The position numbers and the translations under genes were made by a program. A stretch of DNA of 64,000 nt from UBA4416 sp040389965 (lineage in GTDB: Bacteria; Bacteroidota; Bacteroidia; B-17B0; Aurantibacillaceae), in NCBI GenBank assembly GCA_040389965.1, contig JAZJZF010000011.1, forward strand, positions 1 through 64,000, given 5' to 3'. Below, piece after piece: positions 29,572 to 37,918 of the stretch. The number at the start of each line of letters is the position of its first letter. Within the stretch, counting starts at the first letter, position 1. Below the pieces are notes generated by a model. The model saw nothing but the letters and a program-made list of their open reading frames with translations, had not been told where the DNA came from and did no database searches.

Positions 29572-30426
29572 TTATAATAGGTCTTCCCCGATTGTTTTTG
29601 CTGCTTCCCAACCGATGATAGCCGTTTTGCGGGTTGGCCCCCACATATATCCTCCAAATGTACCGGTTGATTGAATTACACGATGGCAGGGAATTAAAAA
29701 TGCTACAGGATTGCTGCCAATGGCGGTACCTACTGCCCTCGACGCATTTGGGTTTTTAATATCATGCGCTATTTTTCCGTAAGTGGATAATTCGCCCATA
29801 GGAATTTTCAATAATGTTTCCCACACTTTTAACTGAAAATCGGTTCCTTTTAAATGCAGTTTTATGGTAGGGATTTTAGTCCAGTCCTGCGTAAATATGT
29901 ACAAGGCATTTTGTTGCATTGTATCGGTTATCTGCTTAAAGATGGCATTCGGAAAATGCTGTTTGAGTGTTGCCAATGCTTTCTGCTCGTCGTCTTCAAA
30001 AGCCATGTAACATATGCCTTTAGCGGTGGAGGCAACAATTATATTTCCGAATGGTGTTTCGGCATAGCTGTAGTTTATTGTAAGTGATTCGCCTCCGTTT
30101 TTAAATTCTCCGGGTGTCATGCCTTCTATATTAATGAACAGGTCATGCAAGCGTCCTGTCCCCGACAAACCGGTTTCATTGGCGGCATCAAATAGGGTGG
30201 CTTGTTTTTCTTTCAGCACCTGCTTGGCATGTTCTACGCTGATGTATTGTAAAAATTTCTTAGGGCTTACTCCTGCCCAATCGGTAAACAGACGCTGAAA
30301 ATGGAAAGGGCTCAAATGTACTTTCTGTGCAACTTCATCCAGGTTTGGCTGGTCTTTAAAATTTTGTTTGATATAATCAATTGCTTCGGCAATGCGGTTA
30401 TAATTTATGTTTTCACTGTCTTTCAT
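29572..30426 (-). CDS. Ada-like regulator: AraC-type HTH plus methylated-DNA-cysteine methyltransferase
   Basis: The 284-residue protein has two parts. An AraC/XylS double HTH (residues about 8-105, VAQKVHLSPFHFQRLFTDWAG) comes first. An Ogt/MGMT domain (about 110-280) follows, with the acceptor motif IPCHRVIQSTG and the preceding helix NPNASRAVGTAIGSNP. It removes O6-methylguanine adducts and presumably activates the operon. The Ada N-terminal zinc domain is absent from this gene and is encoded separately at 28548. It is the first gene of the operon, with a TAGTTTTG element upstream. Confidence 0.92.
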   Translation of the reverse strand: MKDSENINYNRIAEAIDYIKQNFKDQPNLDEVAQKVHLSPFHFQRLFTDWAGVSPKKFLQYISVEHAKQVLKEKQATLFDAANETGLSGTGRLHDLFINIEGMTPGEFKNGGESLTINYSYAETPFGNIIVASTAKGICYMAFEDDEQKALATLKQHFPNAIFKQITDTMQQNALYIFTQDWTKIPTIKLHLKGTDFQLKVWETLLKIPMGELSTYGKIAHDIKNPNASRAVGTAIGSNPVAFLIPCHRVIQSTGTFGGYMWGPTRKTAIIGWEAAKTIGEDLL

Positions 30427-30445
30427 GTGTCGTTAATTTATGATA

Positions 30446-30453
30446 CAAAACTA
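30446..30453 (-). promoter_or_regulatory. -7 element (TAGTTTTG) of the alkylation-repair operon
   Basis: Read on the minus strand the sequence is TAGTTTTG, an exact fit to TAnnTTTG, 20 bp upstream of the Ada-like ATG at 30426. Confidence 0.55.
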
Positions 30454-30493
30454 CTTGTTTGGCAGAGCGCCTGAAACCCGAAACTTGCTCAGT

Positions 30494-30961
30494 TTAATAA
30501 ACAAATGTTATACTGTCGTTATTATAATGAGCTGCACCTGAATAAAAGCTTTGCATTTTGAATTTGAACTTTTGTTTTTTCTGTACGCTATCAACTGATA
30601 TCAGCCACATATCAAATGACGAATAGGTATATTCTTCTGGTTTTCTGTCGGGAATATAGTCATGTTCCTGCTTTTGAATAAAGGTTTTTAAGTTTTTATT
30701 GAAAGCGGCATTTGTTTCTGCCAGCGGATAATATATAATCGTTTGATGTCCCGAAACAGTATCTGTTTTCATAATCGAATCGAGGTGAAACCCTTTTGGC
30801 AATTGCCTCAAAGGAACAACATTCAAAGCGGTTGTAACATTTAGAAACTCCACAGGAAGCGAATCTTTTTCAGGATTTTTTTGTTTTTGATCACTGGTTT
30901 TAGTTTCAGTATTGCAGGCATTCAATGCTACCAGGAACGCTAAAAGGATAATATATTTCAT
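30494..30961 (-). CDS. Hypothetical lipoprotein
   Basis: The 155-residue product has a lipoprotein signal (MKYIILLAFLVALNACNTE), a Lys/Glu-rich linker, then a beta-rich domain that ends in a short strand (NNDSITFVY). It overlaps the upstream membrane gene by 4 bases (ATGA) and is translated with it. Family not recognised. Confidence 0.65.
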   Translation of the reverse strand: MKYIILLAFLVALNACNTETKTSDQKQKNPEKDSLPVEFLNVTTALNVVPLRQLPKGFHLDSIMKTDTVSGHQTIIYYPLAETNAAFNKNLKTFIQKQEHDYIPDRKPEEYTYSSFDMWLISVDSVQKKQKFKFKMQSFYSGAAHYNNDSITFVY

Positions 30962-31422
30962 TGCTTATTCATTTTCTGCTGCTTCAACAATTCCTTATAA
31001 TTTTTCGGAAGCCCTCTTTCTTCCATCCAGTCTTTCCACTTCCATACAAATATAACGAGGTAAAGTATTGAAAAGGTGATCATTGCTTCGTATATGCCAA
31101 ACCCCGCATTTTCGGTAGGAATACCAATAGCGGCAGCCACTTCACGAACGCTCAAAACCAGAGGCCAGAAGAATAGTACTGGTGTGAAGAGCCATCCATA
31201 TATGTAGGTTGTGAGGATTTCTTTGGCGTTCATTTTTTCGTAACTGATCAATTGGTACTGAAACACATCGCTTGTGGTTAATTGCCGTTTTAACTTTGCT
31301 TTCCATAAAGGCAAAACAGGAAAGTATAAAACAGTGAACCATTTTGTAGCTGTTATATTACCGTCTTCGTCCGGTTGCGAAAAGCCGTTAAACCCGGTTC
31401 CTACACCGTTAATTGTACTCAT
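30958..31422 (-). CDS. Hypothetical membrane protein with two helices
   Basis: The 154-residue protein starts with a glycine-rich motif and a conserved-looking ATKWFTVLYFPVLPLWKAK stretch, followed by two transmembrane helices at about 73-95 and 105-127. The same start pattern occurs in other uncharacterised bacterial membrane proteins. It is coupled to the lipoprotein gene. Function unknown. Confidence 0.65.
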   Translation of the reverse strand: MSTINGVGTGFNGFSQPDEDGNITATKWFTVLYFPVLPLWKAKLKRQLTTSDVFQYQLISYEKMNAKEILTTYIYGWLFTPVLFFWPLVLSVREVAAAIGIPTENAGFGIYEAMITFSILYLVIFVWKWKDWMEERGLPKNYKELLKQQKMNKQ

Positions 31423-31678
31423 GCTATCTTATTTGTGTTAGTCTACAATTATGGTTTATAGGTTTTTACGAAACACATACCGTGGATCTCCTGCATTTTT
31501 ATTACAGTAATAGCAAAGTATTATATCCATTTATAAATAGTTTGGCATAACAAGTTTAACAAATTTATTTCTATTTTATGAAAATGACAACAAAAGATAC
31601 AGGTCTGAATTTTTTGGAAAAGCGCAAGGAGATGATCCAATAGTTCCATATATTTAGCAAAATAAAAACACAGGTATA

Positions 31679-32158
31679 GTGGAAAAAGATATTAAAAATC
31701 ATATTGAACTCCAGTTTTTAAGTGAACCATCCGACGTTAATTTTGGCGGAAAAGTGCATGGTGGTATGATGATGAAATGGATAGACCAGGCAGCTTATGC
31801 CTGTGCTGTGCAATGGAGCGAATCGTATTGTGTAACTGTATATGTGGGAGGCATTCGGTTTTACCACCCTGTGCACATAGGTCATTTGGTAAAAATGGAA
31901 GCACGTATCATTTATACGGGTAAAACAAGTATGCATATTGCCGTTGACGCTTTTTCGAAGCCTGTTGGCAGAAAAAATTTCATAAAGAATACTCACTGTG
32001 TGATTGTATTTGTGGCTATGGATGAACACAATAAACCAAAAGAGGTACCGGTTTTTGTTCCTAAAACTGAAAAAGAAATGGCAATGAACCATTACGCCAT
32101 CAAACTCATGGAACTAAGAAAAGGCATTGAAGATGAAATGCGCCCTTATATTACTTAA
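31679..32158 (+). CDS. Acyl-CoA thioesterase, hotdog fold (YciA/BFIT-like)
   Basis: The 159-residue protein begins at a GTG. It has the hotdog pattern NFGGKVHGGMMMKWIDQAAYACA, with Asp as the catalytic residue in the family, and VGGIRFYHPVHIG. It hydrolyses acyl-CoA thioesters in the cytoplasm. A second hotdog gene follows after 12 bp, so the two form an operon. Chain-length preference cannot be read. Confidence 0.87.
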   Translation: MEKDIKNHIELQFLSEPSDVNFGGKVHGGMMMKWIDQAAYACAVQWSESYCVTVYVGGIRFYHPVHIGHLVKMEARIIYTGKTSMHIAVDAFSKPVGRKNFIKNTHCVIVFVAMDEHNKPKEVPVFVPKTEKEMAMNHYAIKLMELRKGIEDEMRPYIT

Positions 32159-32170
32159 CGGATTTTACAG

Positions 32171-32578
32171 ATGACACCACAGAATGTATTGGATATTATG
32201 ACAAAACGCGACGAGTTCACAAAATGGCTCGGGCTTGAAATTGATGCTATTGATACCGGCTACTGTAAACTGCATTATACCGTTAAGCGCGAAATGCTCA
32301 ATGGTTTTGAGAACATACACGGTGGTATTGTGTTTTCGGCTTCTGATTCTGCTTTTGCATTTGCCTGTAATTCGCACGGCATTATTACGGTGGCTTTGGA
32401 TGTATCTATCGCCTTTACCCAACCTGCAAAAGAAGGAGATATATTATATGTGGAAGCCAAAGAAGTACACCTTGGCAATAAAACGGGCTTATATGATGTG
32501 CGTACTACTAATGCCGATGGCAAGCTGGTAGCTATGTTTAAAGGCACAGCCTATCGCACAGGAAAACCGGTAGAGTAG
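32171..32578 (+). CDS. PaaI-family hotdog thioesterase
   Basis: The 135-residue product has the PaaI pattern: LNGFENIHGGIVFSASDSAFAFACN with HGG and catalytic-type Asp, then VALDVSIAFTQPAKEGD. In phenylacetate degradation PaaI removes dead-end hydroxyphenylacetyl-CoA, but no paa genes are in this window. I therefore give only the family. It is co-transcribed with the upstream thioesterase. Confidence 0.87.
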   Translation: MTPQNVLDIMTKRDEFTKWLGLEIDAIDTGYCKLHYTVKREMLNGFENIHGGIVFSASDSAFAFACNSHGIITVALDVSIAFTQPAKEGDILYVEAKEVHLGNKTGLYDVRTTNADGKLVAMFKGTAYRTGKPVE

Positions 32579-32675
32579 CTTATAGCACTGGCATCTCATT
32601 TGAATGTATAAACAACAATTGTATTTACGGATCCGTTAGTGTTTACTGGTTACGTCTGTACTCCTTGTTTTTGCT

Positions 32676-33092
32676 ATGCCACTCACAACCCAGATCATAT
32701 GGCTCTTTACCCTGGTAATACCTATTGCCTGTATTGCCTGGACAGTAACCAACGAAGAGGTGTTTCGGGAGCCAAGGGAGTTTTGTATTAAATGCAGCAA
32801 GGAAGGCAAAACTGTTTTAAAGAGAAAATTTTTCTACCTTTTTACCTGTGAGTATTGTTTTAGCCATTATGTAACTGCCCTGTTTTTAATATTGACACGC
32901 TATAAACTTTTAATAGATGATTGGCGGGGTTACCTTATTGCAGGATTTGCTGTTGTATGGATCGCTAATTTATATATGAGTCTGTTTGCTTTTATACGTC
33001 AGGGTATTAAAAAAGAAAAAACAGAAATAACGATTATGAGTAAAGAGGCAGAAATAACTCCGCCGGAAAAGCCTCTGGATGGCATTCATTAA
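32676..33092 (+). CDS. Membrane protein with two CxxC pairs, unknown function
   Basis: The 138-residue protein has an N-terminal helix (about 8-25) and two further helices (about 65-82, 92-112). Between the first two are two CxxC pairs (FCIKCSKEG and FTCEYCFSHY) that could form a zinc ribbon or redox site facing the cytoplasm. The C-terminus is Glu/Lys/Pro-rich. Family not recognised. Confidence 0.65.
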   Translation: MPLTTQIIWLFTLVIPIACIAWTVTNEEVFREPREFCIKCSKEGKTVLKRKFFYLFTCEYCFSHYVTALFLILTRYKLLIDDWRGYLIAGFAVVWIANLYMSLFAFIRQGIKKEKTEITIMSKEAEITPPEKPLDGIH

Positions 33093-33118
33093 GCATTTAC
33101 AAAAAAACCGGTGGTAAA

Positions 33119-33153
33119 AATAAAAGCCCTCCATTTTCAGGAAGGCCTTTATT
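33119..33153. terminator. Bidirectional terminator
   Basis: 14-nt arms AATAAAAGCCCTCC and GGAAGGCCTTTATT pair with two imperfect positions, separated by 7 nt, with A/T-runs at both ends. It lies between convergent genes ending at 33092 and 33172. Confidence 0.7.
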
Positions 33154-33171
33154 TTATATCCTTATATTGTC

Positions 33172-35862
33172 TTAGCGGAATAAATTAACCGTTCCTTTTT
33201 GATTGTATTCTTTATTGTCGGTTCCTTTGGCAAGGATCACATAGAAATAGGTTCCGTCTGTGGCATCTATTCCTGCCGTATTTTTTCCATCCCAACTTTT
33301 TGCAGGATCGGTAGACTCAACAACCAGTTTGCCCCAACGATCGAAGATACTTAAATGAAATTCAGAAATACCTTCGGTACGGATACTGAAATAATCATTT
33401 ACCCTATCATTGTTTGGCGTAAATACATTAGGTACTTCAATCGAAGAATTTTCAGAAAGTATGGTAACCGTTAGTGTATAAGTATCAAAACAACCTTCGG
33501 TACTTTGTGCTGTAAGCGTTATGGTATATACACCGGGATTATTAAACGTATGTAATGGATTATTATCTGTACTGCCCGAGCCATCTCCGAAATTCCAGTT
33601 AACACCTACAGTGTTCGTTGAACTGGCATTAATCATTTGCACATGGAGTGGCGCCGAACCTGTTAGCACGTTCGCATGACATTCTGCCGAAACAGTACCA
33701 ACATTTACAAGAGCTGATGCTGTACTACTCCCACAATTATTGGCGGTTGTTACATTGTAATTTCCGGTGGCATGCACATAGATAGAAGAAGCTGTAGAGC
33801 CTGTAGACCAAAGATAACCCGTGCCTCCCGAAGCACTTAATAACAGAGAGTCACCGGCACATATTCGCCCGCCACCTGTGATTTGTATTACCGGCAATGC
33901 TAATTGAGTAATGGTTACAGGTTGTGCTGTTGTTGCTCCGCATCCATTAGTGCACTTTACCGTATAAGTACCTGAACTATGAGCATAGATACCCGCTGTA
34001 GTTTGGCCGGTAGACCATAGATACGTTATACCACCTGAAGCAGTCAAAAGCACCGAATCGCCCGGACAAATTGTAGTACTCGTAAAACTGATATTGGCAG
34101 TTGGTAAAGGATTTACAACTATTTGTTGTGTTGCAGTAGCTGTTCCGCAAGCAGCAGTTACGGTTAATGTATAGATGCCTGCTGTATTTACACTGATCGT
34201 AGAAGTGGAAGCTCCGTTTGACCAGCTATTTCCTGCAGCAGAGCCGGAATTTAAAATCACTGATCCGCCCTGACAAAAAGTAGTTGGCCCTGAAGCTATA
34301 ATAGCAGCCGTAACCACCGGTATAACAGTAATGCTTTGTGTTACTGAAGCCGATGCACAGGTATTAGAGACAGTGAGTGTATAAATACCGGCCGTGTTTA
34401 CATTAATAGTAGAAGTGGTAGCTCCGGTAGACCAGCTATTTCCAACGGTATTTCCTGATGTGAGAATGACTGAACCACCCTGGCAAAAAGTAGTAGGACC
34501 ACTAGCAGTAATGGTAGGCGTAATGGTATTGGGAATAACGGTAATAGTAATACTGGATGCATCTGTACCACATATTGTTGTTACACTTAAGGAATAAGTT
34601 CCTGAAGTTGTTACTGCAATCGAAGACGTTGTAGCACCGGTAGACCAGCTATTCCCGCTTGCACTGGCCGATGTGAGCGTAATGGAATTCCCCTGGCAAA
34701 AAGTGGTGGAGCCGTTTGGTGTAATGGCTGCGTTGGCAGCAGGATTCATACTCACCGTATAAGTTGCATTTAAAGCGCCACAGGCAGATAAAGCCGTTAA
34801 TGAATAAACGCCTGCCGTTGTTACTGCAATAGAAGAAGTTGTAACTCCTGTTGACCAGCTATTCCCGCTCGAATAGTTAGAATTTAAAGTGATTGTATTA
34901 CCGGGGCAAAGATTATTGGGGCCTGTTATACTTAAAGGCGTAGCAGGAGGCTGAACCGTTACTTCTACCGTTTGTGCCGTGCCGGGAGCCAATCCACAGG
35001 CATCGGAAGGAGTTACTAATAAAGAATACGTTCCCGGAGCAGCAGTTCCCCAGTTAACATTCATTGAATAGGAGTTAACAGAATTATTAACCGACGTAAA
35101 AGAAGCTCCTGTTGGTAAATTGCTCCATCCATAGGCAGTTCCGGGTACGTTAGTAACGCTATAAGTAAACGCATTTCCCTGACATACCAGGGTGTTCCCC
35201 ATAATTGCCGAAGGCTGATTAATGGTTGGATTAAGTGCCGGAGAAGAAATTTTAGCATCATCCAGGAATAGTAATTCGTCGTTACGGTTAGTGGTTATAC
35301 TTACTACAAAGTAAAAATCCTGAACACAGGGAGGAATACTCCAGGTATAGTCGTTAGACTGAATACTATAAGCCGCATTGTTACTGCCATTTACAATGGT
35401 AATCTGCGGTTGGGCTATACCGTCGTGGTATGCACGAAAGGTCAGGTTCTCTCCACTATCCCAGCCTGTACCGCTACATGAAGGGAAACGATTTCCCCAA
35501 CTAAAAGTAAGCGTGCGGGTATAAGCAGAAGAAGTAGCAATGCTAATGCTGTTAAATGTAATGGTATGAGGCAAAGAAGCTCCGTTACCGGTTCCCCCAC
35601 TCCAGCAGTTTCCTCCACCGGTATTTCCACCAACACCTATAGATTTGGTGCCGGTTTTAATATTGGGAGAAGCCATACATTCTGTTGCGGCTGACGCACC
35701 AATACCATTAGTAGTATAACCCCAGGTATCGGCGGGTTCTGCACCCTGAAAGGCAACCGTAACCTGTGCCTTAGCAGAAAATGCACATAGAAGTACAAAC
35801 AAAATAAAGTGCAGTTTTATTTTTATAATAATGCCACGTGATAAAGTCAATCGTTTTTTCAT
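33172..35862 (-). CDS. Large surface protein with Ig-like repeats, PKD domain and gliding-type (type B) T9SS sorting domain
   Basis: I start at the ATG giving MKKRLTLSRGIIIKIKLHF, because the following hydrophobic stretch ends at AKAQ, a signal peptide; upstream in-frame ATGs exist at 35880 and 35916. The order is a jelly-roll-like region (about 35-210), a PKD/Ig domain, six Ig-like repeats of 66-71 residues, a PKD domain (VGVNWNFGDGSGSTDNNPLH), and the CHU_C sorting domain (IEVPNVFTPNNDRVNDYF..LSIFDRWGKLV). It is predicted to be exported by T9SS and to sit on the cell surface as an adhesin-like protein. Confidence 0.9.
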   Translation of the reverse strand: MKKRLTLSRGIIIKIKLHFILFVLLCAFSAKAQVTVAFQGAEPADTWGYTTNGIGASAATECMASPNIKTGTKSIGVGGNTGGGNCWSGGTGNGASLPHTITFNSISIATSSAYTRTLTFSWGNRFPSCSGTGWDSGENLTFRAYHDGIAQPQITIVNGSNNAAYSIQSNDYTWSIPPCVQDFYFVVSITTNRNDELLFLDDAKISSPALNPTINQPSAIMGNTLVCQGNAFTYSVTNVPGTAYGWSNLPTGASFTSVNNSVNSYSMNVNWGTAAPGTYSLLVTPSDACGLAPGTAQTVEVTVQPPATPLSITGPNNLCPGNTITLNSNYSSGNSWSTGVTTSSIAVTTAGVYSLTALSACGALNATYTVSMNPAANAAITPNGSTTFCQGNSITLTSASASGNSWSTGATTSSIAVTTSGTYSLSVTTICGTDASSITITVIPNTITPTITASGPTTFCQGGSVILTSGNTVGNSWSTGATTSTINVNTAGIYTLTVSNTCASASVTQSITVIPVVTAAIIASGPTTFCQGGSVILNSGSAAGNSWSNGASTSTISVNTAGIYTLTVTAACGTATATQQIVVNPLPTANISFTSTTICPGDSVLLTASGGITYLWSTGQTTAGIYAHSSGTYTVKCTNGCGATTAQPVTITQLALPVIQITGGGRICAGDSLLLSASGGTGYLWSTGSTASSIYVHATGNYNVTTANNCGSSTASALVNVGTVSAECHANVLTGSAPLHVQMINASSTNTVGVNWNFGDGSGSTDNNPLHTFNNPGVYTITLTAQSTEGCFDTYTLTVTILSENSSIEVPNVFTPNNDRVNDYFSIRTEGISEFHLSIFDRWGKLVVESTDPAKSWDGKNTAGIDATDGTYFYVILAKGTDNKEYNQKGTVNLFR
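33700..34935 (-). repeat. Six in-frame Ig-like coding repeats, period about 210 bp
   Basis: Four copies of the core GACCAGCTATT start at 34220, 34430, 34643 and 34853, that is every 210-213 bp; two diverged copies follow toward the C-terminus. Each unit encodes TTFCQGGSVILTSG..GNSWSTGATTSTI..AGIYTLTV..C. The end coordinates are approximate. Confidence 0.85.
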
Positions 35863-36089
35863 GATAATTAAGTGCTTCATGATAGTTAAGAATAGTAGAA
35901 CAAGAATTTGGCACAAAATTACCGCTCATAGGTTGCGTTAAGATTAAAGCGCGTTTATCCTAACGTTAAATGAGTAGCCTATAGATAAAGCTTATTAAAA
36001 CAGAAAACAGGATGAGTGACCATGCAGGAGATTAAACTCAATGAATTGTTATAGTAGCAGATTTTGTTATGTTCTTAACGTAAACTAAA

Positions 36090-36111
36090 CTTTCTGTTTA
36101 AAAACAGAAAG
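36090..36111 (-). terminator. Hairpin, possible terminator of the gene at 36145
   Basis: Perfect arms CTTTCTGTTT and AAACAGAAAG with a 2-nt centre are followed on the minus strand by TTTAGTTT. The position, 33 bp past the stop of the minus-strand gene at 36145, fits a weak terminator. The rest of 35863-36144 shows nothing else. Confidence 0.55.
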
Positions 36112-36144
36112 GATATCTTCTTAGAAAAAATTTAATATCTTCTA

Positions 36145-36474
36145 TTACCTAGGGAAATAATTTTCGGAAAGACCTGATTCATGAAAGGCAACCCAGTCTG
36201 GTTTATCATAGCCAAGTTCAGAAAGTGCTTTTAATTCTTCGAGCATTTCTGTGTGCAAAGCAATTAAGACTTTTTCGGTTTGCGTTTTATCTTTCGCCGT
36301 AAACTCAACAATCTCTTTACTGTCTTTAAGCATAATACTTAATTCAAGGTAATGGTCTGCCAGATCAGAATTTATTTCCTCTGCATTCATACCTATTTCA
36401 TCCGGCAAGCGGTTAAAATAATCAGCACGCTTTAGTAAGTCGTTGGCAATGGTTTCGTAGTTGGCAGAGGTCAT
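36145..36474 (-). CDS. Hypothetical cytoplasmic protein
   Basis: The 109-residue, acidic, mainly helical protein (MTSANYETIANDLLKRADYF) has no signal peptide or membrane helix. It resembles no family I know. Its good codon use and the hairpin after it support a real gene. Confidence 0.65.
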   Translation of the reverse strand: MTSANYETIANDLLKRADYFNRLPDEIGMNAEEINSDLADHYLELSIMLKDSKEIVEFTAKDKTQTEKVLIALHTEMLEELKALSELGYDKPDWVAFHESGLSENYFPR

Positions 36475-36616
36475 AGGAAAGATGGTTTAAAAGGTTAAAG
36501 ATACACTTTAATTAGGATCTCAATTTTTCTGCTAATGTTGAATGTATCTAAACTTCACCGTGCTTCAAAATCAGGCTCAAAGATTCTATGAAGCCCACAA
36601 CCGGTAAAAGGTTTCA

Positions 36617-36868
36617 CTACTTTAACAATTCCGATATATCAACCTTATTCGCATACAAACCCATCCTTGCATCATCAGGATCCAAAATGGCAACATCTGT
36701 CAGATAATTGGTATTCAGGTCATAAAACACTTCTATGTAATGTTCCTCTACTATATAAAGACAAATTCTAAAGCTGTAATACTTAATCTCCGTAATGAGG
36801 TCACCTTCAAGCGCAACGTATTCCATACGTTGTGTCAGGCTCCATTTATTAAATTCTTTCTCATACAT
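36617..36868 (-). CDS. Hypothetical small protein
   Basis: I prefer the start giving MYEKEFNKWSLTQRMEYV (83 residues) over an ATG 27 bp upstream. The body alternates strands (ITEIKYYSFRICLYIVEEHYIEVFYDL) and ends acidic. No family recognised; its neighbours are equally small unknown genes on the same strand. Confidence 0.6.
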   Translation of the reverse strand: MYEKEFNKWSLTQRMEYVALEGDLITEIKYYSFRICLYIVEEHYIEVFYDLNTNYLTDVAILDPDDARMGLYANKVDISELLK

Positions 36869-36959
36869 TGCTCTACCAAAATTAAACCATAACATGGTAG
36901 GATGTTGCCATATTTTATAGCAAGTAGTTATATTGTATAAAAACAGGAAAATAAAAACG

Positions 36960-37112
36960 TTAATTTGTTTTCTTTATAATCAAATAATGACCCTTCCTTT
37001 CAATATATACAGCATCGCTCAACTCAATTTCGTGCCCGGATTTTATAGGTATATGAATGATGCTTTCATTGAGGAGACTCACGGTTGCTTTTTCAAGATC
37101 AATTTCTTTCAT
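36960..37112 (-). CDS. Hypothetical 50-residue protein
   Basis: The start giving MKEIDLEKATVSLLNES is preferred over an upstream ATG that adds a hydrophobic, gene-unlike leader. It is a small beta-type protein with no known family. Confidence is limited by length. Confidence 0.5.
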   Translation of the reverse strand: MKEIDLEKATVSLLNESIIHIPIKSGHEIELSDAVYIERKGHYLIIKKTN

Positions 37113-37180
37113 AGTAATTAAGTATAATCTAAAGATACAATGTATGGAATAGAGCAATTAATAAAAGAAGCTGTATAGGA

Positions 37181-37585
37181 TTACTTAAGTCCGGCAAGAA
37201 GATCACATTCGTTATTAAAGTAGACTTCGCAAATATCTGTTCCTATAGTCAGAATTACCCTACAATTATAAAAGCCGGGACAAGGAACTTTGGCTCTGAA
37301 AGAATTAGTTCTGAAAAATTGTTTTAATGGCATCATCAGGGATGTTTCATCAAGGTAAAAAAACTCCACATTCCCTTTTATTGGGATATTTTTAATGGGA
37401 TTTCCTAATGTATCCAATACATAAATGTCTAAATAGTTATCACATCCTGCTAATTCAATACTGTATTTCCCCGAATTTTTAATTGTGCAGGTATTTGGGT
37501 CGCATTTCAAATTTTGTGCCCTTAAAGAACCTGAAATAAAAACAAGGACAGCAATGAGAAAAAAGCTATTAAAAATCGTTTTCAT
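37181..37585 (-). CDS. Secreted hypothetical protein, candidate member of the TGA-N6-TCA regulon
   Basis: The 134-residue product has a signal peptide (FFLIAVLVFISGSLRAQ) and about 115 mature residues with seven cysteines, suggesting disulfides, in a beta-rich fold (YLDIYVLDTLGNPIKNIPIKG). Family not recognised. Its promoter has the shared operator at 37685-37696 and TACTTTTG at 37632-37639. This links it by control, not by sequence, to the cbb3/stress island. Confidence 0.7.
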   Translation of the reverse strand: MKTIFNSFFLIAVLVFISGSLRAQNLKCDPNTCTIKNSGKYSIELAGCDNYLDIYVLDTLGNPIKNIPIKGNVEFFYLDETSLMMPLKQFFRTNSFRAKVPCPGFYNCRVILTIGTDICEVYFNNECDLLAGLK

Positions 37586-37631
37586 ATTTAAGTAGTTAAT
37601 GGTTGTTTTCTTTTATATTCTTTTGCCATAT

Positions 37632-37696
37632 CAAAAGTATATTTCCGAAGAAACATTTTTTATAAGTTGGATCATGAAAGGATATGATTTTTATCA
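37632..37696 (-). promoter_or_regulatory. Crp/Fnr-type operator and -7 element, minus-strand promoter of the gene at 37585
   Basis: The operator TGATTTTTATCA occupies 37685-37696 and TACTTTTG (minus strand) occupies 37632-37639, with exactly 45 bp between them. On the minus strand the operator reads TGATAAAAATCA. The start codon lies 47 bp beyond the -7 element. It is one of seven such promoters. The surrounding gene-free interval 37586-37918 also holds the weaker plus-strand candidate at 37775. Confidence 0.75.
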
Positions 37697-37774
37697 ACTT
37701 TAGCGGTATAGAAGGTTTCGTAGCAAATAAACACAGGACTTAACAAAGCCTAAATGAACGCAAAGACGTATTTA

Positions 37775-37840
37775 TGACAAATCTCATGGAAAGCATTGAC
37801 TAACCGCATATGATCTTTTTAAGAATTGCAGGTACTTTAC
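37775..37840 (+). promoter_or_regulatory. Weaker operator-like site and -7-like element before the USP gene at 37919
   Basis: TGACAAATCTCA (37775-37786) has one mismatch to TGAYNNNNRTCA. TACTTTAC (37833-37840) follows after 46 bp and fits TAnnTTTG poorly. It could drive the USP gene, but the match is clearly poorer than at the other sites. Confidence 0.35.
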
Positions 37841-37918
37841 AAAACAGTTTACAGAAAGGTATTACATCCAAATCTGCATTTATTCCATTATAAATAATCA
37901 GAAACATATACTACATAA

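Noticed and set aside
33700..34935. CRISPR-like periodicity
   Set aside because: The period of 210-213 bp is in frame and encodes Ig-like domains in one ORF; there are no short identical repeats with unique spacers.
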